A DNA stretch of 5,447 bases from assembly GCA_021159475.1 (NCBI GenBank), contig JAGGRS010000090.1, positions 1 to 5,447 of the forward strand, given 5' to 3'. Position 1 is the first letter of the stretch. The number at the start of each line of letters is the position of its first letter. Positions 1-4,789 of this stretch are shown here, piece after piece. The notes under the pieces are model-generated. The model was not told the origin of the DNA and searched no databases. It worked only from the letters and a program-made list of their open reading frames with translations. The translations under genes were made by a program, and so were the position numbers. The stretch comes from Candidatus Methanophagales archaeon. Its GTDB lineage: Archaea; Halobacteriota; Syntropharchaeia; Alkanophagales; Methanospirareceae.

Positions 1-1
1 A

Positions 2-112
2 AAGAGCTATCCCCTGAATCCCAGGGCGGAAAAGGTTCAATTCCGGGATAAGCATCTTATGCTGGTGTGCAAAGCATTTTTGATAAAACTTTTCTTAAAA
101 GTTTTTGGGTAA
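2..112 (+). pseudogene. 3' part of an upstream reading frame ending inside a hairpin repeat
   Basis: A frame open from the left edge reads NPRAEKVQFRDKHLMLV and then runs straight into repeat copy 1, which supplies the last residues (CKAFLIKLFLKVFG) and the TAA stop. The NPR-x-x-KV-x-F-x-D-x-x-L pattern recalls the start of small DUF2442-type proteins, where a following D/NG-x-x sequence would be expected; here the repeat replaces it. I see this as a short gene cut off by repeat insertion, or a natural C-terminus made from repeat sequence. The family suggestion rests on about 17 residues and is weak. The true start lies outside the window, if it exists. Confidence 0.3.
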
Positions 113-270
113 AAGCACTCGCAGTTAACATCATCGGAGAGTTCAAGGAGTGCCTGGACGAGAAATATCACAAAATGACCGCGGGCACGATCGTAAGGCT
201 CGACAGACCAGCAACGATAACAACGACTGCAGATGAGATTGTTCTCAGGGGAGTATTTCAGGGAGTGTAA
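67..270 (+). CDS. Possible small hypothetical protein (67 aa or shorter), doubtful
   Basis: This frame opens at a GTG just before repeat copy 1, so its first 14 or so residues are repeat-encoded (SIFDKTFLKSFW). An ATG at 174 would give a 31-residue product instead. The remainder, including KYHKMTAGTIVRLDRP and ADEIVLRGVFQGV, has a plausible protein composition, but I recognise no family, signal peptide or membrane segment. No ribosome binding site is clear before either start. The frame changes at both ends suggest a fragment of an older, longer gene and not a working one. Confidence 0.25.
   Translation: MQSIFDKTFLKSFWVKALAVNIIGEFKECLDEKYHKMTAGTIVRLDRPATITTTADEIVLRGVFQGV
69..109. repeat. Hairpin repeat, copy 1
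   Basis: The unit begins GCAAAGCATTTTTGAT and contains a perfect inverted repeat: AAAACTTTT (85-93), loop CTT, AAAAGTTTT (97-105). A diverged second copy lies at 321-358. Both copies share the leading GC(A/G)AAGCATTTT(T)GAT block and the CTT loop, so they are related elements and not two chance palindromes. The 9-bp stem is all A/T except one G-C pair. It resembles a dispersed short palindromic element more than a terminator, since it sits inside open reading frames. Confidence 0.75.
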
Positions 271-430
271 TGCACTTAAAGAGTACTGCGCTAAGATAAA
301 TCAGTCAAACCTGGAAATTGGCGAAGCATTTTGATCAAACTTTCTTAAAGTTTGGTGGTTCAAGGATAAGGTCCTGCGGTTTGAATTCGAGAGCGAAGAT
401 GAGTTCCCCGAAAACCCTGTAAGGGTTTAA
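233..430 (+). pseudogene. Reading frame interrupted by a TGA inside repeat copy 2
   Basis: An ATG at 233 opens a frame reading MRLFSGEYFRECNALKEYC and on to LEIGEAF, where a TGA (332-334) inside repeat copy 2 stops it. The same frame resumes through the repeat as SNFLKVWW and continues FKDKVLRFEFESEDEFPENP to a TAA at 428-430. Without the one TGA it would encode about 65 residues. Both flanks look protein-like, so the repeat may have inserted into, or decayed within, a small gene. It overlaps the end of the preceding doubtful frame. No family is recognised; the FKDKVLRFEF segment loosely echoes FRDKHLMLV at the left edge. Confidence 0.3.
321..358. repeat. Hairpin repeat, copy 2
   Basis: This is the second copy of the element at 69-109. 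It begins GCGAAGCATTTTGAT and holds the perfect inverted repeat CAAACTTT (336-343), loop CTT, AAAGTTTG (347-354). Compared with copy 1, the outer end of the stem is C:G where copy 1 has A:T, and one A:T pair is missing from both arms. The stem is thus kept intact by paired changes, which suggests that its folding has been selected or that it was copied from an already different family member. Confidence 0.75.
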
Positions 431-451
431 GCGGAAATCTTTTTTGTCCGC
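412..451 (+). terminator. Candidate terminator: hairpin, T-run and second inverted repeat
   Basis: AAACCCT (412-418), loop GTA and AGGGTTT (422-428) form a perfect 7-bp stem overlapping the stop codon of the preceding broken frame. Directly after comes GCGGA (431-435) pairing with TCCGC (447-451) around a loop that contains six T residues (440-445). Archaeal termination relies mainly on T-tracts, so the T-run is the more telling part. It would separate the decayed left end from the mqn genes. Confidence 0.45.
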
Positions 452-692
452 AGGATAAATGGTTGCAACAATTGATGTTTTGCAGAAATAATAATAGCCC
501 ATCTACATATTGCTCCTTTTCTTCTTATTCGACTATTACTGCCCCTGATATATCCATACTATCGCACAATGGACTTAGCCCTATAGTATTAACCTATAGC
601 TGTTCCGTATTAAACGTCTCCTCTTTTATATCGGAAGAGATGTTTATTCTAATAACAGGAGAAAATCAGGAAGAAGTAAAAAGTGATAAAAA
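431..692 (+). promoter_or_regulatory. Gene-free stretch with mqnA upstream region and TATA-like box
   Basis: I see no convincing gene here. A weak open frame starting at a TTG (463) is rich in Ser, Asn and Ile, has no recognisable motif, and looks like translated A/T-rich spacer. A TATA-like box, CTTTTATATC (623-632), would place transcription start near 655, giving a leader of about 38 nt before the mqnA GTG. AGGAG (657-661) and AGGAAG (668-673) are both too far from the start codon to act as ordinary ribosome binding sites. No riboswitch fold was recognised by eye. Confidence 0.35.
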
Positions 693-696
693 GTGA
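677..696 (+). repeat. 10-bp tandem duplication spanning the mqnA start
   Basis: TAAAAAGTGA occurs twice back to back (677-686 and 687-696). The second copy contains the GTG start codon of mqnA. The first copy therefore carries a decoy GTG ten bases upstream, in another frame, which ends after seven sense codons. The second copy also supplies the in-frame TAA (687-689) that excludes any earlier mqnA start. Confidence 0.7.
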
Positions 697-1445
697 GGAT
701 CGGTAAATTCGGGTTCCTTAATAACTTCCTGCCGTATTTCCTGCTGGAGCAGAATGGTGATACAGGCATAGAGATATATGAAGGCTCGCCAAGAGAGCTT
801 ATTGCCATGTTCGAGCGCGGTGAGATAGATTTCGCACCTCTACCCTCCTTCTATTACATAAAGAACAAAACGCGACTGCGGAGTTATGAGTTCTGTGTCG
901 CCTCCAATGGTGGTGTTTTGAGTGTGCTTCTCGTCTCAGAAAGGGGTATACAGGACGAGGAGGGGTGTATAGCGGTTACTAATCAGACCGTGACATCATT
1001 AAACCTGCTGAAGGTGATTCTAAAAGAAAAGGGACTGAGAAACGAGATTCGTCAACTGAATGAGATTGAGGCAGGTGAGCTACTTAAACATGGCACTTAT
1101 GCACTCGTGATTGGTGACGAAGCATTGAGAGCGAGGGGGAAATACAGGGTTGTTATGGACCTTGGAGAGGAGTGGCATGAGTTAACGGGTTATCCCATGG
1201 TATTTGGTATCTCTGTATCATCAAATGTTATGGATATGAGTGAAGCAAACAGTGCGGTTATGAGGTCTCTGGAATGGGGCGAGGCGAATATAGAGGAGGT
1301 TTTGAGAGAAGCGAAGAAGCGATTCAGCATGCCCGATGAGCTTCTTGAGAGGTATCTCACTACACTCACATACCGGCTGGGCGAGCGGGAGAGGAAGGGA
1401 CTTGAAATCTTTGAGGCTAAATGCCATGAGTATAGATTATTATAA
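693..1445 (+). CDS. mqnA: Chorismate dehydratase MqnA (futalosine pathway, step 1)
   Basis: MqnA removes water from chorismate to give 3-[(1-carboxyvinyl)oxy]benzoate, the first committed step of futalosine-dependent menaquinone synthesis; it is a soluble enzyme with a periplasmic-binding-protein-like fold. Family signs run the full 250 residues: the N-terminal RIGKFGFLN block, SPRELIAMFERGEIDFAPL (about 32-50), SNGGVLSVLLVS (71-82), LVIGDEAL (138-145) and MDLGEEWHELTGYPMVFGI (155-173). Asn10 and Ser77 line up, by my reading, with the Asn17 and Ser86 reported as catalytic in Streptomyces coelicolor MqnA. The DLGEEW/TG-P block is shared with MqnD, but the GDEAL motif and absence of the IHE motif mark this as MqnA. 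Bacterial members are often slightly longer. The GTG start is forced by an in-frame TAA two codons upstream. Its end overlaps mqnC by 20 nt, so the two are very likely co-transcribed. Confidence 0.93.
   Translation: MRIGKFGFLNNFLPYFLLEQNGDTGIEIYEGSPRELIAMFERGEIDFAPLPSFYYIKNKTRLRSYEFCVASNGGVLSVLLVSERGIQDEEGCIAVTNQTVTSLNLLKVILKEKGLRNEIRQLNEIEAGELLKHGTYALVIGDEALRARGKYRVVMDLGEEWHELTGYPMVFGISVSSNVMDMSEANSAVMRSLEWGEANIEEVLREAKKRFSMPDELLERYLTTLTYRLGERERKGLEIFEAKCHEYRLL
1413..1416 (+). promoter_or_regulatory. Ribosome binding site for mqnC inside mqnA
   Basis: GAGG lies nine bases before the ATG at 1426, within the last codons of mqnA. It decides the mqnC start: the open frame extends back to an ATG at 1336, but the additional 30 residues (rich in His, Gly, Arg) are mqnA read in another frame and are not part of the family. 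The arrangement suggests translational coupling of mqnC to mqnA. Confidence 0.6.
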
Positions 1446-2511
1446 TTATAATGATTATGTGGACAAGAATCTCAGAGGTATAGACCTTGGATTTGAGGAG
1501 GCTTTAGAGCTGTTTGAGCTGCCTTTACCTGTGATTGGTATGATTGCAGATAGGATAAGGAGAGCGAGATGTGGGGAACTCGTGACATTCGTCATTGACA
1601 GGAACATAAGCTACACAAACAGGTGCGTAGCGAGGTGCAAATTCTGTGCATTCTATGCGAAACACGAACGAGATGGCTATATCCTGAGCAAGGAAACAAT
1701 CTTAGGCAAAGTAAAAGGAGCAATTGAAGCTGGTGCGACCCAGATACTCATCCAGGGCGGACTGAACCCAGAAATAGGAATTGAATGGTTTGAGGATTTG
1801 TTTTCTACAATAAAGCGTCAATTCCCAACTGTTCAGCTTCATAGCCTCTCTCCACCTGAGATACATTTCATTGCGATGCACGAAGGCATGAGTATAGAGG
1901 AGACGCTGGCGCGATTGAGGGCTGCGGGACTGGATTCTCTGCCTGGCGGCGGTGCTGAGGTCCTCAGTGATAGGATACGAGCAGAAATCAGCCCGAATAA
2001 GCTCAGTGCAGATGAATGGATAGAAGTGATGGATACAGCGCAGAAGATGGGAATGAAAACGACAGCGACCATGATGTTCGGGCATATAGAGCGCAATGAA
2101 GAGATTGTGGAGCACTTATTTCGTGTGCGGGACTTGCAGAACAGGCGGAAAGGCTTCACTGCTTTCATCCCCTGGACTTTCCAGCCATGGCACACCGCGC
2201 TCCATGAAAGGATAAAAGAGCCCGCATCTGCAAGAAGATACTTACAGGTATTGGGGATAGCTCGGATAGTTCTCCATTCAATAAGGAATATACAGGCGTC
2301 GTGGCTGACACAGGGCTGCGAGGTTGCGAAACTGGCACTGTTCTTCGGTGCAAACGACTTTGGAGGCACGATACTGGAGGAGAATGTGGTAACCGCCACG
2401 GGAAGGGAGCACAACCCGATGAAGCCGGGTGAGATTGTGGAAGCGGTGAAATCTCTTGGCAGACCGGTAGCACAGAGAGATACATACTATAAGGTGCTGA
2501 AGAGGTATTAG
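1426..2511 (+). CDS. mqnC: Cyclic dehypoxanthinyl futalosine synthase MqnC (radical SAM)
   Basis: MqnC is a cytosolic radical SAM enzyme that cyclises dehypoxanthine futalosine to the spiro intermediate used by MqnD. With the start at 1426 the protein has 361 residues, normal for the family. The 4Fe-4S motif C-x3-C-x2-C is Cys67, Cys71, Cys74 (RCVARCKFCAFY), preceded by the family string VIDRNISYTN. Further MqnC-type blocks are QILIQGGLNPE (about 106-116), LHSLSPPEI (138-146), AGLDSLPGGGAEVL (167-180), TTATMMFGHIE (212-222), FTAFIPWTFQP (244-254), IQASWLTQG (289-297) and GANDFGGTILEENVV (308-322). The SPPEI, FIPWTFQP, QASW and EENVV strings separate it from MqnE, which has KA-TA-EI, FIPL-FHPE, AYWV and EK-THAAGA. 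It starts within mqnA and is followed 31 nt later by mqnD. Confidence 0.94.
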   Translation: MSIDYYNYNDYVDKNLRGIDLGFEEALELFELPLPVIGMIADRIRRARCGELVTFVIDRNISYTNRCVARCKFCAFYAKHERDGYILSKETILGKVKGAIEAGATQILIQGGLNPEIGIEWFEDLFSTIKRQFPTVQLHSLSPPEIHFIAMHEGMSIEETLARLRAAGLDSLPGGGAEVLSDRIRAEISPNKLSADEWIEVMDTAQKMGMKTTATMMFGHIERNEEIVEHLFRVRDLQNRRKGFTAFIPWTFQPWHTALHERIKEPASARRYLQVLGIARIVLHSIRNIQASWLTQGCEVAKLALFFGANDFGGTILEENVVTATGREHNPMKPGEIVEAVKSLGRPVAQRDTYYKVLKRY

Positions 2512-2513
2512 TA

Positions 2514-2533
2514 TTAATAAGTTAATAAGTTAA
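2514..2533 (+). repeat. 2.5-copy TTAATAAG tandem repeat before mqnD
   Basis: TTAATAAG is repeated at 2514-2521 and 2522-2529 and followed by a partial TTAA. It fills most of the 31-nt mqnC-mqnD gap. No purine-rich ribosome binding site is visible before the mqnD ATG at 2543, so this A/T-rich tract is the only notable sequence in the leader; it may keep the start unstructured or act as a weak internal promoter. Confidence 0.6.
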
Positions 2534-2542
2534 AAAACAACC

Positions 2543-3376
2543 ATGCTCATAGCTCATACTCCCGATGCCGATGACGCATTCGCATTCTATGGGATGCTGA
2601 ATGGTAAAATAGCGACCAGGATGCGGGTAGAGCATGTGGTGGATGACATTGAGGCACTGAACAGGAGGGCATTTGGTGGCGAGATAGATGTCACTGCGCT
2701 TTCCGTGCATGCTTATGCATTTCTTCATTCTCAGTATCGCATTCTCTCTGCTGGTGCGAGTGTTGGCAATGGATACGGACCGGTGGTGGTGGGGAGGAGG
2801 GATATGGAGTTAGAAGGTAAGAGGGTGGCAGTGCCAGGCAGGTATACAACAGCGAACCTGGTGCTGAAGTTGGCGGCTGCCACTGCTGATATAAATATAA
2901 ATACAGTGGAGATGAGGTTTGACGAGGTCGTTGAGGCATTGAAGCGTGGGGAAGTTGATGCCGGACTGGTAATACACGAGGCTCAACTGACCTACAAGGA
3001 TCAGGAACTGGTAAAAATCCTCGACCTGGGTGAGTGGTGGCATGAAAAGACCGGTCTCCCTCTTCCTCTGGGCATCAATTGCATAAAGCGAACTATACCT
3101 GAGGGTCAGCAACTGGAATTCCTCAATGCTTTGCGTGAGAGCGTGGAATATGCGCTGAAGAATGTAGATGAGGCTTTGGAGTATGCAATGAGATATTCAA
3201 GAGGAGCAAAAGAAGAGCAGTTGCGACGATTTGTATTGATGTATGTGAACAGGGACACGTGCGAGATGTCGGGCAGAGTGATAAAAGCGCTCGATACGCT
3301 TTATGGGCAAGCAGAACGAGCAGGGCTTATCACCAAACCGCCTCTGGACATCCTTTTTCCTTCTACACTCAAATAA
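2543..3376 (+). CDS. mqnD: 1,4-dihydroxy-6-naphthoate synthase MqnD
   Basis: MqnD converts cyclic dehypoxanthinyl futalosine to 1,4-dihydroxy-6-naphthoate, the naphthoquinone head-group precursor. It is a cytosolic, single-chain enzyme with the same two-lobed fold as MqnA. The 277 residues match the family in length and order: HTPDADDAFAFYGML (5-19), which replaces the usual SPCPNDTFIFYAL; VVDDIEALNRRAFGGEIDVT (32-51); SVHAYAFL (54-61); SAGASVGNGYGPVVVGRR (69-86); VAVPGRYTTANLVLKL (95-110); FDEVVEALKRGEVDAGLVIHE (126-146); and DLGEWWHEKTGLPLPLG (161-177). His145 in the IHE motif coincides with the His145 proposed as catalytic base in Thermus thermophilus MqnD. The N-terminal ADDAF in place of PNDTF is a visible departure. 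The start is the first ATG after mqnC; no clear ribosome binding site precedes it. Confidence 0.93.
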   Translation: MLIAHTPDADDAFAFYGMLNGKIATRMRVEHVVDDIEALNRRAFGGEIDVTALSVHAYAFLHSQYRILSAGASVGNGYGPVVVGRRDMELEGKRVAVPGRYTTANLVLKLAAATADININTVEMRFDEVVEALKRGEVDAGLVIHEAQLTYKDQELVKILDLGEWWHEKTGLPLPLGINCIKRTIPEGQQLEFLNALRESVEYALKNVDEALEYAMRYSRGAKEEQLRRFVLMYVNRDTCEMSGRVIKALDTLYGQAERAGLITKPPLDILFPSTLK

Positions 3377-3454
3377 ACAGGCACTGAGATGTATAATACA
3401 GACTATATGTGGACGTATATATTCATACTCCTTGATTAACGTGACAGAAAAGGG

Positions 3455-3464
3455 TTAATTTATA
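3455..3464 (+). promoter_or_regulatory. TATA-like box before mqnE
   Basis: TTAATTTATA ends 34 nt before the mqnE ATG and follows a purine-rich stretch (AGAAAAGGG) in the place of a B-recognition element. By the usual archaeal spacing, transcription would start around 3485-3490, leaving a leader of about 10 nt and no room for a ribosome binding site, which agrees with the lack of one. Together with the 122-nt gap after mqnD, this suggests that mqnE has its own promoter. A second A/T-rich stretch, GTATATATTCATAC (3415-3428), is an alternative. Confidence 0.45.
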
Positions 3465-3498
3465 GCTCTTGGGATAGAAGATAGATATCAGTGCCGTA

Positions 3499-4596
3499 AT
3501 GAGACGTAAGGAGATAGAGGAGTTATTTAAAGAGGACGTTCATGAACTCGGAGAACGAGCAGATCGTATAAATCGTGAGGATGGGAATTTAGTTACTTTC
3601 GTCATTAATAGGCATATAAATTATACGAATATCTGTGTCGCAAGATGTCCCTTATGCGCTTTCTATCGTGAGTTAGGGGATAAAGAAGCGTATTTCATGA
3701 GTGTTGAGGAAGTATTGGAGCAGGTCGGGGATGCGGTAAAGATGGGTGCTACCGAGCTTCATATCGTTGGTTCACTGAATCCCGCAATGAACATAGAATA
3801 TTTCGAGAATATCTTCACTCAGATAAGGATGCGATTCCCCAAAGTCTGTATCAAAGCGCTTACCGCCACTGAAATATATTTTTTATCACAGATAGAGGGG
3901 ATGAGCGTGAAAGAGATATTGCTGAGATTGAAGGATGCGGGATTGCAGGCATTGCCGGGTGGTGGAGCGGAGATTCTTGAAGATAGGATAAGGGAGATTA
4001 TATGTCCGGGGAAGCTGAAGGCAGGGGAATGGCTCAGAATCATGGAGATAGCACACAGTATCGGGCTGAGAAGTAATGCAACGATGCTCTTCGGGCATAT
4101 AGAACAGCCGGCGGATCGCGCTACCCATCTTCTCAAGCTCCAGGAGCTGCAGGAGAAGACTGGTGGGTTTGTATCCTTCATTCCTCTTCTATTTCATCCT
4201 GAGAACACAGAACTTGGGCTGCATATCAGGCATAAGGCGAATCCAGTTGATGTTCTCAAGACGATAGCAATCTCGAGGATAGTGCTGCGTAATTTCAGGA
4301 GTATAAGGGCTTACTGGGTTACACTCGGCACGAAGCTCGCACAGGTTGCATTGAATTATGGTGCAAATGACTTAGACGGCACGTTGATGGGTGAGAAGGT
4401 TACACATGCCGCGGGTGCGAAGACACCGCGCACACTCACAATTGCAAACATATTGGCACTTATCAGAGGAGCTAATAAGATAGCGGCGGAACGGGATACA
4501 TTCTACAATATCATCAGGGTCTTCACATCACCACCTCCAGACTCATATCCGGCATCTTCTTCGTATCCCGCGCAAGTGCATCATGGAGTCCGGTGA
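3499..4596 (+). CDS. mqnE: Aminofutalosine synthase MqnE (radical SAM) with C-terminal tail
   Basis: MqnE adds the 5'-deoxyadenosyl radical of SAM to the MqnA product, forming aminodeoxyfutalosine. The 4Fe-4S motif is Cys46, Cys50, Cys53 (ICVARCPLCAFY) after NRHINYTN. MqnE-specific strings follow: TELHIVGSLNP (85-95), IKALTATEIYFL (118-129), AGLQALPGGGAEIL (147-160), NATMLFGHIE (193-202), FIPLLFHPENT (227-237), RAYWVTLG (270-277), AQVALNYGANDLDGT (281-295) and EKVTHAAGA (299-307). HIVGSLNP differs from the common HIVGGLHP. The family domain ends at ERDTFYNIIRVF (331-342); the remaining 23 residues are Pro/Ser/Tyr-rich and unlike the family, and their DNA overlaps the minus-strand relic at 4523-4769. 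A TAG at 3475 bounds the start; ATG at 3499 gives a slightly short N-terminus that still contains the LFKEDVHELGERAD segment. It is distinct from mqnC though homologous to it. Confidence 0.92.
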   Translation: MRRKEIEELFKEDVHELGERADRINREDGNLVTFVINRHINYTNICVARCPLCAFYRELGDKEAYFMSVEEVLEQVGDAVKMGATELHIVGSLNPAMNIEYFENIFTQIRMRFPKVCIKALTATEIYFLSQIEGMSVKEILLRLKDAGLQALPGGGAEILEDRIREIICPGKLKAGEWLRIMEIAHSIGLRSNATMLFGHIEQPADRATHLLKLQELQEKTGGFVSFIPLLFHPENTELGLHIRHKANPVDVLKTIAISRIVLRNFRSIRAYWVTLGTKLAQVALNYGANDLDGTLMGEKVTHAAGAKTPRTLTIANILALIRGANKIAAERDTFYNIIRVFTSPPPDSYPASSSYPAQVHHGVR

Positions 4597-4769
4597 AGTG
4601 ATATCAAATGCATAATTCGTGGTGGGTGCGAATTGCCCATGCAGGAGTGCGTATAAGCCCCCGATAAAGGATAGACCACCGCCGAGTGTGCCATCAGAGA
4701 GGCATAAATGCCCGCTTCATCGTCAAGTGCCATCAATAGTAGCAGTCTCTGTCTCACTTCCTCACTCAT
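4523..4769 (-). pseudogene. Frameshifted remnant of a small unidentified gene
   Basis: Read on the minus strand, three consecutive frames each carry protein-like sequence. From the ATG at 4769: MSEEVRQRLLLLMALDDEAG and on to IYASL. After a shift near 4693-4703: SDGTLGGGLSFIGGL, then YALLHGQFAPTTNYAFDI. After a second shift near 4593-4606: FTGLHDALARDTKKMP and DMSLEVVM, ending at a TGA (4523-4525). Spliced together they form one continuous polypeptide of about 80 residues with a Leu-rich helical start and a Gly-rich middle. I do not recognise the family. The simplest view is a decayed gene, though assembly errors could also produce two shifts. Its 3' end overlaps the mqnE tail by 74 nt, and its start faces away from the radical SAM gene at 4790. 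Confidence 0.45.
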
Positions 4770-4780
4770 TTTATTTTATA
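4769..4780 (+). promoter_or_regulatory. TATA-like box before the radical SAM gene
   Basis: TTTTATTTTATA lies 10-21 nt before the ATG at 4790 and 22-33 nt before the second in-frame ATG at 4802. Archaeal spacing would put transcription start close to 4802, which suggests a leaderless message starting at the second ATG. On the other strand the same A/T tract reads TATAAAATAAAA immediately before the start of the minus-strand relic. Confidence 0.4.
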
Positions 4781-4789
4781 GCAGAGGGA

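Noticed and set aside
69..358. CRISPR array
   Set aside because: Only two imperfect copies about 250 nt apart; spacing and sequence do not fit CRISPR repeats.
463..696. Open frame of 77 residues before mqnA
   Set aside because: TTG start without ribosome binding site, Ser/Asn/Ile-rich composition and no motif; best read as A/T-rich spacer.
1336..1425. N-terminal extension of mqnC to an earlier ATG
   Set aside because: It lies wholly in mqnA, its residues are unlike the MqnC family, and the ATG at 1426 has a good GAGG site.
1839..2414. Long minus-strand frame of 191 residues opposite mqnC
   Set aside because: Ser/Cys-rich mirror of a conserved coding region with no recognisable motif; the plus-strand gene explains it.
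3389..3439. 16-codon frame between mqnD and mqnE
   Set aside because: Too short, A/T-rich, lacks a ribosome binding site, and overlaps probable promoter sequence.
1426..4596. mqnC and mqnE as a recent tandem duplication
   Set aside because: Each carries the distinct signature strings of its own ancient family; they are old paralogues.
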